From Pseudomonas viridiflava (GTDB lineage: Bacteria; Pseudomonadota; Gammaproteobacteria; Pseudomonadales; Pseudomonadaceae), in contig NZ_UUPU01000094.1 in the NCBI RefSeq assembly GCF_900591205.1, forward strand, positions 29,928-93,927: 64,000 nt of DNA. Direction: 5' to 3'. The translations under genes were made by a program, and so were the position numbers. Positions 43,234 through 51,786 of this stretch are shown piece after piece (position 1 is the stretch's first letter; every line of letters starts with the position of its first letter). The notes beneath the pieces were generated by a model. It searched no databases. It was not told the DNA's origin and saw only the letters and a list, made by a program, of their open reading frames with translations.

Positions 43234-43264
43234 GGCGCTGTGAACACAGCGCCGAATGCTTTTC
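43234..43264 (+). terminator. Hairpin with T tract after lepB
   Basis: GGCGCTGT-GAAC-ACAGCGCC, an 8-bp stem with a tetraloop, followed after a few bases by TTTT. It looks like a terminator between lepB and rnc, which are usually co-transcribed. Confidence 0.5.
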
Positions 43265-43376
43265 TGGGGCTGGGACAAATCTGTCCTGCCTCATGCGGCA
43301 CCAACCAGGATTTGAATTTGAACACTGCGTCAATCGTCGATGGCCGCCGGTGCCACCAACTAGAAATGGGTAAACC

Positions 43377-44066
43377 GTGAGCGTTTCTCTAAGCCGTCTC
43401 GAGCGTCAGCTCGGCTACACCTTCAAGGACCAGGAATTGATGGTCCTTGCCCTCACACACCGCAGTTTTGCCGGGCGTAATAACGAACGCCTGGAATTCC
43501 TCGGTGACGCCATCCTTAACTTCGTCGCCGGTGAAGCCTTGTTCGAGCGCTTCCCTCAAGCCCGTGAAGGCCAACTGTCGCGCTTGCGTGCGCGGCTGGT
43601 GAAGGGCGAGACCCTGGCCGTGCTGGCCCGTGGTTTTGGCCTGGGCGAGTACCTGCGCCTGGGCTCCGGCGAGCTGAAGAGCGGCGGTTTCCGTCGCGAG
43701 TCGATCCTGGCCGATGCCCTTGAGGCGTTGATCGGTGCCATCTACCTCGATGCAGGCATGGAAGCGGCCAAGGAGCGGGTGACCGCCTGGCTGACCTCCG
43801 AGATCGAAAGCCTCACGCTGGTCGACACCAACAAAGACCCCAAGACCCGCCTGCAGGAATTCCTGCAGTCGCGTGGTTGCGAACTGCCACGCTACGAAGT
43901 GGTGGATATCCAGGGTGAGCCGCATTGCCGCGTGTTCTTCGTGGAATGTGAAATCACCTTACTGAATGAAAAAAGCCGAGGTCAGGGTGTGAGCCGTCGT
44001 ATTGCCGAACAGGTAGCGGCCGCCGCAGCACTGATTGCCCTGGGCGTGGAGAATGGCCATGACTGA
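43377..44066 (+). CDS. rnc: Ribonuclease III
   Basis: A 229-residue double-strand RNA endonuclease for rRNA and mRNA processing. The signature ERLEFLGDAIL holds catalytic acids, and DALEALIGAIYLDAG the rest. The dsRNA-binding domain is C-terminal (DPKTRLQEFLQSRG onward). GTG start at 43377. Its end overlaps the era start, so the two are coupled. Confidence 0.97.
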   Translation: MSVSLSRLERQLGYTFKDQELMVLALTHRSFAGRNNERLEFLGDAILNFVAGEALFERFPQAREGQLSRLRARLVKGETLAVLARGFGLGEYLRLGSGELKSGGFRRESILADALEALIGAIYLDAGMEAAKERVTAWLTSEIESLTLVDTNKDPKTRLQEFLQSRGCELPRYEVVDIQGEPHCRVFFVECEITLLNEKSRGQGVSRRIAEQVAAAAALIALGVENGHD

Positions 44067-44961
44067 TTCAACCGCAACACGCTGTGGCTATGTTGCCATC
44101 GTCGGCCGCCCGAACGTGGGCAAGTCCACGCTGCTGAACCACATTCTCGGCCAGAAACTCGCGATCACCTCGCGCAAGCCGCAGACCACCCGCCACAACA
44201 TGCTGGGCATCAAGACCGAAGGCAGCGTGCAAGCGGTCTACGTCGACACCCCGGGCATGCACAAAGGCGGCGAGAAAGCCCTCAACCGCTACATGAACAA
44301 GACCGCTTCGGCGGCGTTGAAAGACGTCGACGTGGTGATCTTCGTGGTCGACCGCACCAAGTGGACCGACGAAGACCAGATGGTTCTGGAGCGTGTGCAG
44401 TATGTCACCGGCCCGTTGATCGTCGCGCTGAACAAGACCGACCGCATCGAAGACAAAGCCGAACTGATGCCGCACCTGACCTGGCTGCAGGAACAACTGC
44501 CGAACGCCCAGATCATGCCGATCTCGGCCCAGCACGGGCATAACCTCGAAGCGCTGGAACGTGTGATTGCCGGCTACCTGCCGGAGAACGAGCACTTCTT
44601 CCCGGAAGACCAGATCACCGACCGCAGCAGCCGTTTCCTCGCCGCCGAACTGGTCCGCGAGAAAATCATGCGCCAGATGGGCGCCGAGCTGCCGTACCAG
44701 ATCACCGTCGAAATCGAAGAGTTCAAGCAGCAGGGCAAGACCCTGCATATCCACGCGCTGATCCTTGTGGAGCGTGACGGCCAGAAGAAAATCATCATTG
44801 GCGACAAGGGCGAGCGCATCAAGCGCATCGGCACCGAAGCGCGCAAGGACATGGAATTGCTGTTTGATTCCAAGATCATGCTTAACCTGTGGGTAAAGGT
44901 TAAGGGTGGCTGGTCCGATGATGAGCGCGCACTGCGTTCCCTCGGCTACGGCGACCTGTAA
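44059..44961 (+). CDS. era: GTPase Era
   Basis: A 300-residue ribosome-assembly GTPase that binds the 3' end of 16S rRNA. G1 is GRPNVGKSTLLN, G3 is DTPGMHKG, G4 is NKTDRI; the KH domain is C-terminal (IIIGDKGERIKRIGTEARKD). The start at 44059 is set by GGAG seven bases upstream; a Met at 44053 is too close to it. Overlaps rnc by 8 bases. Confidence 0.97.
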   Translation: MTDSTATRCGYVAIVGRPNVGKSTLLNHILGQKLAITSRKPQTTRHNMLGIKTEGSVQAVYVDTPGMHKGGEKALNRYMNKTASAALKDVDVVIFVVDRTKWTDEDQMVLERVQYVTGPLIVALNKTDRIEDKAELMPHLTWLQEQLPNAQIMPISAQHGHNLEALERVIAGYLPENEHFFPEDQITDRSSRFLAAELVREKIMRQMGAELPYQITVEIEEFKQQGKTLHIHALILVERDGQKKIIIGDKGERIKRIGTEARKDMELLFDSKIMLNLWVKVKGGWSDDERALRSLGYGDL

Positions 44962-44978
44962 GAACACGGCACTACCTC

Positions 44979-45082
44979 TGTGGGAGCCGGCTTGTGTGGG
45001 AGCTGGCTTGCCTGCGATAGCATCACCTCGGCGCAACTGAAAGACCGAGTTGCCTGCATCGCGGGCAAGCCCGCTCCCACAT
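44979..45082. repeat. REP pair with a duplicated left arm
   Basis: The left side has two near-copies in tandem (TGTGGGAGCCGGCTTG at 44979, then TGTGGGAGCTGGCTTG at 44995), and an inverted right arm ends at 45082. It separates era from recO. Confidence 0.8.
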
Positions 45083-45121
45083 TGGTTTATCGCTGTTCTT
45101 AAGTTCTGCGAAGAGACTTTC

Positions 45122-45811
45122 ATGTCCCAATCCCCACCCCCCAGCCAACTCGCCTACGTCCTGCACAGCCGCGCCTACCGCGAGACCAGCGCGCTGGTGG
45201 ATTTCCTCACGCCTCAAGGTCGCCTACGTGCCGTATTGCGCAGTGCACGCGGCAAAGCGGGCACATTGGCGCGGCCGTTCGTGGCCCTGGATGTGGAGTT
45301 TCGGGGCAAGGGTGAGCTGAAGAACGTCGGCCGCCTGGAAAGCGTCGGCACTTCTGCCTGGCTGAATGGTGAGGCCCTGTTCAGCGGCCTCTACCTCAAC
45401 GAGTTGCTGATCCGCCTGCTCCCCGCCGAAGACCCGCATCCCGCCGTCTTCGATCACTACGCCGCCACCCTGCTGGCCCTGGCCGAGGGCCGCCCCCTGG
45501 AGCCGCTGTTACGTGCCTTCGAATGGCGCCTGCTCGACGACTTGGGCTACGCCTTCGAACTGAGCAATGACCTGAACGGCGAGCCCATTGCCGCCGACGG
45601 CATGTACCGCTTGCAAGTCGACGCCGGCCTTGAGCGGGTGTACCTGCTGCAACCGGGCCTGTTCCAGGGCTCTGAGCTGTTGGCCATGAGCGAAGCCGAC
45701 TGGGCGGCCCCTGGCGCTTTGTCCGCCGCCAAGCGCCTGATGCGCCAGGCGCTGGCCGTGCACTTGGGCGGACGGCCGCTGGTCAGTCGCGAGTTGTTTC
45801 GAAAGCCCTGA
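45122..45811 (+). CDS. recO: DNA repair protein RecO
   Basis: A 229-residue protein that helps load RecA on SSB-coated DNA in gap repair. The N-terminal OB fold is clear (AYVLHSRAYRETSALVDFLT; GKAGTLARPFVALDVEFRGK), then a helical domain. No zinc-finger cysteines are seen, as in most gammaproteobacterial RecO. Start at 45122 (MSQSPPPSQL). Confidence 0.93.
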   Translation: MSQSPPPSQLAYVLHSRAYRETSALVDFLTPQGRLRAVLRSARGKAGTLARPFVALDVEFRGKGELKNVGRLESVGTSAWLNGEALFSGLYLNELLIRLLPAEDPHPAVFDHYAATLLALAEGRPLEPLLRAFEWRLLDDLGYAFELSNDLNGEPIAADGMYRLQVDAGLERVYLLQPGLFQGSELLAMSEADWAAPGALSAAKRLMRQALAVHLGGRPLVSRELFRKP

Positions 45812-45862
45812 CAACCCCGTGTATGCTGTGCGGCGTTTCTTTCCCTTTTCAGGAGCGCTTCC

Positions 45863-46606
45863 GTGACCACCAGCAATCGCATTCTTCTTGGCGTCAACAT
45901 CGACCACGTCGCAACCCTGCGCCAGGCCCGGGGCACCCGTTACCCTGACCCGGTCAAGGCTGCGCTGGACGCCGAAGAAGCGGGCGCCGACGGCATCACC
46001 GTGCACCTGCGCGAAGACCGTCGCCATATTCAGGAGCGCGACGTGTTGCTGCTCAAGGATGTGCTGCAAACCCGCATGAACTTCGAGATGGGCGTCACCG
46101 AAGAAATGATGGCGTTCGCCGAGCGCATCCGCCCTGCGCATATCTGCCTGGTGCCGGAAACCCGCCAGGAGCTGACCACCGAAGGCGGGCTCGACGTGGC
46201 TGGCCAGGAAGCGCGGATCAAGGCTGCCGTGGAGCGCCTGTCGAAGATCGGCAGCGAAGTGTCACTGTTCATCGACGCCGACGAGCGCCAGATCGAAGCC
46301 TCACGCCGTGTCGGCGCGCCGGCTATCGAACTGCACACCGGGCGTTACGCCGATGCCACCACCCCCACCGAAGTGGCTGACGAACTGCAGCGCATTATCG
46401 ACGGTGTGAAGTGCGGCCTGAACCAGGGGTTGATCGTCAACGCCGGCCACGGCCTGCACTACCACAACGTCGAAGCTGTGGCCGCGATCAAGGGTATCAA
46501 CGAGCTGAACATCGGCCACGCGCTGGTGGCGCATGCGCTGTTCGTTGGTTTCAAAGGCGCCGTGGCCGAAATGAAAGCCCTGATCCTGGCTGCCGCCAAG
46601 CACTAA
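45863..46606 (+). CDS. pdxJ: Pyridoxine 5'-phosphate synthase
   Basis: A 247-residue TIM-barrel enzyme that condenses aminoacetone 3-phosphate with deoxyxylulose 5-phosphate to make vitamin B6. Family motifs LGVNIDHVATLRQARGTRYP and GADGITVHLREDRRHI are intact. GTG start with AGGAG eight bases upstream. It closes the lepA-pdxJ gene series. Confidence 0.97.
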   Translation: MTTSNRILLGVNIDHVATLRQARGTRYPDPVKAALDAEEAGADGITVHLREDRRHIQERDVLLLKDVLQTRMNFEMGVTEEMMAFAERIRPAHICLVPETRQELTTEGGLDVAGQEARIKAAVERLSKIGSEVSLFIDADERQIEASRRVGAPAIELHTGRYADATTPTEVADELQRIIDGVKCGLNQGLIVNAGHGLHYHNVEAVAAIKGINELNIGHALVAHALFVGFKGAVAEMKALILAAAKH

Positions 46607-46623
46607 GAAAACAACAGAAATCC

Positions 46624-46717
46624 AATGTGGGAGGGGGCTTGCCCCCGATAGCGGTATGTCAGTCAGCCAATCTGTAGCTGACACACTGCAATCGGGGGCA
46701 AGCCCCCTCCCACATTG
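46624..46717. repeat. REP-type inverted repeat pair
   Basis: Arms at 46624-46652 (AATGTGGGAGGGGGCTTGCC..) and 46690-46717 inverted; between pdxJ and the multicopper oxidase. Confidence 0.85.
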
Positions 46718-46866
46718 ATTTTCGGTGTATCCAGAGTTGTATTCACCCAGCCAAACCCTTTGAATTCAGCCGTGCGGCAATGCGAAGCCTTACTGTTTAG
46801 CCGATGCAGGTGTATCGTATCTGCCCTTTGCAGGCCCCGGGCCTGCGGCAGATACGTGAGGTTGTT

Positions 46867-48243
46867 GTGTCCCGATCCTTTTCCCGTCGACAAATCCTGG
46901 GTGGCCTTGCTGGCCTGGCCGTAGTGGGCGTCGGTGCCGGTGGCGCCTATCGCTACTGGCTGGGGAAAGTCGCGGAGGCCGAGGCGGGTCACGATTACGA
47001 ACTGATCGCCGCGCCGCTCGATGTGGAGCTGGTGCCGGGGCACAAGACCCCCGCCTGGGCATTCGGTCCGTCGGCACCGGGCACCGAGTTGCGCGTGCGC
47101 CAGGGAGAGTGGCTGCGGGTGCGTTTTATCAACCATCTGCCGGTCGCCACGACCATCCACTGGCATGGCATCCGCCTGCCGCTGGAAATGGACGGCGTGC
47201 CGTACGTCTCACAATTGCCGGTGTTGCCAGGCGAATACTTCGATTACAAATTCCGCGTGCCGGATGCCGGCAGCTACTGGTATCACCCCCACGTGAACAG
47301 CAGTGAAGAACTCGGCCGTGGCCTGGTCGGCCCGCTGATCATCGAGGAACGCGAACCCACCGGTTTCAAGCACGAACGCACCCTCAGCCTGAAAAGCTGG
47401 CACGTGGACGAAGAGGGCGCTTTCGTGGCGTTCAGCATTCCCCGTGAGGCCGCACGGGGCGGCACGGCCGGGCGCCTGTCGACGATCAACGGGGTGTCCC
47501 AGGCGGTGATCGACTTGCCCGCCGGGCAGATCACCCGCGTGCGCCTGCTCAACCTCGACAACACCCTGACCTATCGCATCAATATTCCCGACGTCGAAGC
47601 GCAGATCTATGCGCTGGACGGCAACCCTGTCGAGACGCGCCCACTGGGCAAGGAATACTGGCTGGGCCCGGGCATGCGCATTTGCCTGGCGATCAAAGCC
47701 CCACCGGCCGGTGAAGAACTGTCGATCCGCAATGGCCCGGTGCGCCTGGGCACCTTCCGCTCGGTCGCCAATACCGACGCGCCGACCGAATGGCCACCGG
47801 CGCTGCCCGCCAACCCGGTTGCCGAGCCGGACCTGGCCAACGCCGAGAAACTCAACTTCAATTTCGAGTGGGTCGGCACCGTGTCGGTGGATGATGGCAA
47901 GCCGCCGAGCCTGTGGCAGATCAACGGTAAAGCCTGGGACATCACCGACAAGACCTGCGCCGACCGCCCGATCGCCAAGCTGGAGAAGGGCAAGAGCTAC
48001 ATTTTCGAACTGAAGAACATGACCCAGTACCAGCACCCGATCCACCTGCATGGCATGAGCTTCAAGGTGATTGCCTCAAACCGCCACAAGGTGATCCCGT
48101 ACTTTACCGACACCTACCTGCTGGGTAAGAACGAGCGCGCCCGCGTGGCGTTGGTGGCGGATAACCCGGGGGTTTGGATGTTCCATTGCCACGTGATCGA
48201 CCATATGGAAACCGGCCTGATGGCCGCCATCGAGGTGGCGTGA
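46867..48243 (+). CDS. cumA: Tat-exported multicopper oxidase (CumA-like)
   Basis: A 458-residue three-domain copper oxidase. The N-terminus has a twin-arginine signal (SRSFSRRQILGGLAGLAVVG), so it is exported folded. Copper sites: HWHG (type 2/3), WYHPHV, HPIHLHG, and C-terminal HCHVIDHMETG, with the type 1 Cys in FHCHV. The sequence closely follows Pseudomonas CumA, linked to Mn(II) oxidation in P. putida GB-1. GTG at 46867 gives a proper Tat signal. It overlaps tadA by one base. Confidence 0.9.
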   Translation: MSRSFSRRQILGGLAGLAVVGVGAGGAYRYWLGKVAEAEAGHDYELIAAPLDVELVPGHKTPAWAFGPSAPGTELRVRQGEWLRVRFINHLPVATTIHWHGIRLPLEMDGVPYVSQLPVLPGEYFDYKFRVPDAGSYWYHPHVNSSEELGRGLVGPLIIEEREPTGFKHERTLSLKSWHVDEEGAFVAFSIPREAARGGTAGRLSTINGVSQAVIDLPAGQITRVRLLNLDNTLTYRINIPDVEAQIYALDGNPVETRPLGKEYWLGPGMRICLAIKAPPAGEELSIRNGPVRLGTFRSVANTDAPTEWPPALPANPVAEPDLANAEKLNFNFEWVGTVSVDDGKPPSLWQINGKAWDITDKTCADRPIAKLEKGKSYIFELKNMTQYQHPIHLHGMSFKVIASNRHKVIPYFTDTYLLGKNERARVALVADNPGVWMFHCHVIDHMETGLMAAIEVA

Positions 48244-48740
48244 TGCGCCAGTTCCGCCCTACGGCGATTATCGACCGCAGCCGCGACCAGGACTTTATGC
48301 GCGAAGCTTTGGCCCTTGCCGCCCAGGGCGCCGCGCTGGGCGAAGTACCAGTGGGCGCGGTGCTGGTGCAGGACGGTCAAATCATTGGCCGTGGCTTCAA
48401 TTGCCCGATCAGCGGCCATGACCCCAGCGCCCATGCCGAAATGGTCGCCATCCGCGCCGCTGCGCGAGCGATCAGCAACTATCGGCTGGTTGGCAGCACA
48501 CTGTATGTGACGCTGGAGCCATGCAGCATGTGCGCGGGCCTGATCGTGCATTCACGTGTTGCGCGGGTGGTGTATGGCGCGTTGGAGCCCAAGGCCGGGA
48601 TCGTGCAAAGCCAGGGGCAGTTTTTTACCCAGGGATTTCTCAACCATCGGGTGCTGTTTGAGGGTGGGGTGTTGGCGGAGGAGTGTGGGGCTGTGCTGAG
48701 TGAGTTCTTCAAGGCCAGACGAGCCAAGCCAGCACTTTAA
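48243..48740 (+). CDS. tadA: tRNA(adenosine(34)) deaminase TadA
   Basis: A 165-residue zinc enzyme that makes inosine at position 34 of tRNA-Arg(ACG). Zinc motifs are HAEMVAI and EPCSMCAG. The start at 48243 overlaps the cumA stop (TGATG), so the two are co-translated. Normal length. Confidence 0.95.
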   Translation: MRQFRPTAIIDRSRDQDFMREALALAAQGAALGEVPVGAVLVQDGQIIGRGFNCPISGHDPSAHAEMVAIRAAARAISNYRLVGSTLYVTLEPCSMCAGLIVHSRVARVVYGALEPKAGIVQSQGQFFTQGFLNHRVLFEGGVLAEECGAVLSEFFKARRAKPAL

Positions 48741-48755
48741 AGCGCACTGAGGGCC

Positions 48756-48785
48756 AATGTGGGAGGGGGCTTGCCACCTCCTACA
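48756..48785. repeat. Single, degenerate REP element
   Basis: AATGTGGGAGGGGGCTTGCC followed by a collapsed inverted arm (ACCTCCTACAG). It looks like a REP pair that has lost its spacer and most of one arm. Confidence 0.6.
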
Positions 48786-48813
48786 GTTGATCTGCGTTTG
48801 CAGGGAGATGGAA

Positions 48814-49770
48814 TTATTTTTTGGCGATGATCACCGCCCGCATCGGCGCCGGCAGCCCTTCGATGGTCTTGCTGTGATCCTGCGGATCGAGGAAATCACT
48901 CAGCGACTGATACTTCATCCACTGCGTGCCACGCTGTTCCTCGACCGTGGTCACGCTCACATCCACACAACGCACCTCGCTGAAACCGGCACGCCGTAGC
49001 CACAGCATCAACGCCGGCACCGACGGCAAGAACCACACGTTGCGCATCTGTGCGTAGCGGTCTTCCGGCACCAGCACCTGTTGCTGATCGCCTTCCACCA
49101 CCAGGGTTTCCAGTACCAGCTCGCCGCCTTTGACCAGGGTGTCCTTGAGCGCCAGCAGATGCTCGATAGGGGAGCGGCGGTGGTAGAACACGCCCATGGA
49201 AAACACCGTATCGAAGCCTTCCAGGTTCGCCGGCAGGTCTTCGAAAGGGAAGGGCAGGTGCCAGGCGTTTGGCGCGGACAGGTAACGTTGCACCGCCTGG
49301 AACTGGCAGAAAAACAGCCAGTTCGGGTCCACGCCGATCACACTGTCGGCGCCCGCGCCGAGCATGCGCCACATGTAGTAACCGTTGCCGCAGCCCACAT
49401 CAAGGATGCGTTTGCCCTTCAAGTCCAGGTGCGGCGCAACCCTTGACCACTTCCAGTCCGAGCGCCATTCGGTATCCACATGCACGCCGAACAGGTGGAA
49501 CGGGCCTTTGCGCCACGGGCTCAGGCCCATCAGCGCAGTGTGCATTTGCGCGCGCGTGGCAGCGTCGCAATCGGTGTCGAGGGTCAAGCCGTTGAGCAAG
49601 TCGACTTCGCTGGGCTGGATCTGCGGCAGTGCATCCAGCGCACTCTGCCAACGCTCCAGGTCGCCATGGCCCTTTTCCATCTTGCTGTCGAGTTGCGCTT
49701 GCAGGCCCTGGGCCCATACGGCCAGGGGAGTGCCGACCAAGTGGCGGGCGAGGGGGGACAAATCAATCAT
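48814..49770 (-). CDS. cmoB: tRNA U34 carboxymethyltransferase CmoB
   Basis: A 318-residue enzyme that transfers a carboxymethyl group from carboxy-SAM to hydroxyuridine 34, giving cmo5U in wobble tRNAs. The SAM motif is ILDVGCGNGYYMWRMLG, and the family segment GPFHLFGVHVDTEWRSDWKW precedes it. It overlaps cmoA by four bases. Confidence 0.96.
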   Translation of the reverse strand: MIDLSPLARHLVGTPLAVWAQGLQAQLDSKMEKGHGDLERWQSALDALPQIQPSEVDLLNGLTLDTDCDAATRAQMHTALMGLSPWRKGPFHLFGVHVDTEWRSDWKWSRVAPHLDLKGKRILDVGCGNGYYMWRMLGAGADSVIGVDPNWLFFCQFQAVQRYLSAPNAWHLPFPFEDLPANLEGFDTVFSMGVFYHRRSPIEHLLALKDTLVKGGELVLETLVVEGDQQQVLVPEDRYAQMRNVWFLPSVPALMLWLRRAGFSEVRCVDVSVTTVEEQRGTQWMKYQSLSDFLDPQDHSKTIEGLPAPMRAVIIAKK

Positions 49771-50510
49771 GGCAAGGCAATCAACGAGGCAAAGTTAAGA
49801 CACTGGAACCACGGCACGACTTTCGAGAACCCGGCCGCCAGCAGGCGTTCGCGGTGTTCCTGGAGGCTGTCGGGCTTCATGACGTTTTCGATGGCGCTGC
49901 GCTTCTGGGCGATTTCCAGGTCGCTGTAGCCGTTGGCGCGTTTGAACGCGATATGCAGGTCGGTGAGCAGCGCGTGTTCTTCAAGGTCGTTGAAGCGCAG
50001 CTTTTCCGAGAGGATCAATGCCCCGCCCGGCACCAGGGCCTGGCGGATACGCCCGAGCAACGCCAGGCGCTCCTCGGGGGCGATAAATTGCAGGGTGAAG
50101 TTCAGCGCCACCACCGAGGCCGGTGCAAATTGCAGCGCGAGGATATCGCCCTCGATCACCTCAACCGGCAGCAGCTCCTGGAACATCGAGTCCTGGCCAT
50201 TGAGGTATTCACGGCAGCGCTCGACCATGGCCGCCGAGTTATCCACCGCAATCACCCGGCAGCCGTCGGTGCGCACATGGCGGCGCAAGGCTTGGGTGAC
50301 CGCCCCGAGGGATGAGCCGAGGTCGTAGAGCACACTGTTGGGTTGGGCAAACTGCGCCGCGAGCACGCCGAGGTTCTCGACGATGGTCGGGTAACCCGGC
50401 ACCGAGCGCTTGATCATGTCCGGGAACACCCGCACCACGTCCTCGTTAAAGGCGAAGTCCGGCACCTGGGGCAAGGGCTGGGCGAATAGGCGATCGGGTT
50501 CTTTGCTCAC
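49767..50510 (-). CDS. cmoA: Carboxy-SAM synthase CmoA
   Basis: A 247-residue enzyme that makes carboxy-S-adenosylmethionine from SAM and prephenate. The binding motif is VLYDLGSSLGAVTQALRRH, and the family N-terminus (FNEDVVRVFPDMIKRSVPGY) is clear. First gene of the cmoA-cmoB pair. Confidence 0.96.
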   Translation of the reverse strand: MSKEPDRLFAQPLPQVPDFAFNEDVVRVFPDMIKRSVPGYPTIVENLGVLAAQFAQPNSVLYDLGSSLGAVTQALRRHVRTDGCRVIAVDNSAAMVERCREYLNGQDSMFQELLPVEVIEGDILALQFAPASVVALNFTLQFIAPEERLALLGRIRQALVPGGALILSEKLRFNDLEEHALLTDLHIAFKRANGYSDLEIAQKRSAIENVMKPDSLQEHRERLLAAGFSKVVPWFQCLNFASLIALP

Positions 50511-50546
50511 GGCTGTTCCGGCGACGAGGGGGGAAAGGCCGGCATT

Positions 50547-51203
50547 TTAGCCAAGTTGGCCCTCGTGTGCGCGGGTTGTCTGATGGAAAGCCGACGCGGT
50601 GATACCCCATTGGCCCAACCAATAGGTGGTGATCAGCAAATACGGCGCGGCTTCAAAGGCGACCACAAACCGATTGATCCCGATCAGCGTGTCGGAAAAC
50701 ACAAACGACACCGCCCCCGCTGCCGCCAGCAGCGCCGATTGCCTGGGTACATCAGTGCCCAGCCGCGCCAGCGCACGCCAAAGCATGGCGCTGATCACCA
50801 GCGCGTAAACCACCACCGGAATCAGCAGGTCGCCCAGGCCGTGAGTAATCAGGATGCTCAGCAGGACCGCGCCCACCCCCAGCGCCAGTACCAGCGGCAG
50901 CAGCGCCAGGCGTCGGCAGTCGCTGAAATAGGCTTTCAAATACGCCAGGTGCGCAAACAGGAAAGCGCCGAGGCCGAAGATAAACAGGTCGCCCGGCCAC
51001 GCCAGCAGCACGTCGCCGACCAGGGAAAAAATCAGCCCCAGGCTGATCCAGCGTCGATACTCGGTGGGCGGCGCATCATGCAGCCAACCCAGCAGCGCCA
51101 GCACCGGCAGCGGCTTGACCAGCAGGCACAGCAAGCTGGCATGGGTGGTCAGGCCGTAGATAAAGGTGCCGGCGCCCATCAACGCAAGAATCAGCCATGG
51201 CAT
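50547..51203 (-). CDS. Lysoplasmalogenase-like YhhN/TMEM86 family protein
   Basis: A 218-residue integral membrane protein with about eight hydrophobic helices (LILALMGAGTFIYGLTTHAS at the start; VLLAWPGDLFIFGLGAFLFA with the conserved Asp region). Family members cleave the vinyl-ether bond of lysoplasmalogens in animals; the bacterial substrate is not well defined. It lies just downstream of the I42 inhibitor gene. Confidence 0.82.
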   Translation of the reverse strand: MPWLILALMGAGTFIYGLTTHASLLCLLVKPLPVLALLGWLHDAPPTEYRRWISLGLIFSLVGDVLLAWPGDLFIFGLGAFLFAHLAYLKAYFSDCRRLALLPLVLALGVGAVLLSILITHGLGDLLIPVVVYALVISAMLWRALARLGTDVPRQSALLAAAGAVSFVFSDTLIGINRFVVAFEAAPYLLITTYWLGQWGITASAFHQTTRAHEGQLG

Positions 51204-51204
51204 A

Positions 51205-51594
51205 TCAGTTCACCGTTATGGCGCAGTCGAAGGTTTCGGCGGGTTCGGCCTCCGGTTCCCAGGGTTGCTGGGAGGTCAGGCGCAAACGGCCGTGGCCGGC
51301 CGCGAAAGCCTGGAAGCGCCAAGTGGATTGGCCGCCGCCGCCGATCACACCTGATTCGGCGCTGCTGTACACCTCGGGGCTAAGGGCGCGCAGCACACCG
51401 CCGGCGGAATCCTGGATGGCCCAGCGATAACCGGTAGTGGGGTTGCTTGGCAGGGTGAGGGTCAGGTTTTGCCCGGATTTAAGCTGAAGCGGGCAGGCGC
51501 TCTGGTTTTCCACGGTGACGTTTTGCTTCGGTGCACTGGCGCACGCGGCCAGCAGGGCAAGGCTCAGGGGGAGAAGCAGGCGGGCAGCGGTCAT
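51205..51594 (-). CDS. I42-family (chagasin-like) cysteine-protease inhibitor lipoprotein
   Basis: A 129-residue lipoprotein: signal peptide with lipobox LLAACAS, then a beta-sandwich inhibitor domain. The three inhibitory loops are visible as NPTTGYRW, GGGGQSTWRF and a C-terminal QQPWEPE. Chagasin-type proteins block papain-family cysteine proteases. An equivalent gene sits next to the asrA protease gene in P. aeruginosa. The start at 51594 gives the signal peptide; longer frames lead into a REP pair. Confidence 0.85.
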   Translation of the reverse strand: MTAARLLLPLSLALLAACASAPKQNVTVENQSACPLQLKSGQNLTLTLPSNPTTGYRWAIQDSAGGVLRALSPEVYSSAESGVIGGGGQSTWRFQAFAAGHGRLRLTSQQPWEPEAEPAETFDCAITVN

Positions 51595-51680
51595 GGGGGC
51601 TCCGTTGTTTGACGACGAAGGGCGAGCATAACCGAAGATGAGACAAGGTGTGACAAGGCGGGCTTGTGTGTTGATTGGAC

Positions 51681-51766
51681 TGGCCTCATCGGGGGCAAGC
51701 CCCCTCCCACAGTTGAAAGTATTCACAGTTCAAAATGTGGGAGGGGGCTTGCCCCCGATGAGGCCA
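51681..51766. repeat. REP pair with perfect 31-bp arms
   Basis: Positions 51681-51711 and 51736-51766 are exact inverted copies of each other over 31 bases, separated by 24 bases. The pair lies between the Lon stop and the I42 gene on the same strand and could end or attenuate the lon transcript. Confidence 0.88.
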
Positions 51767-51786
51767 GACCAGGCACTACATAACGA

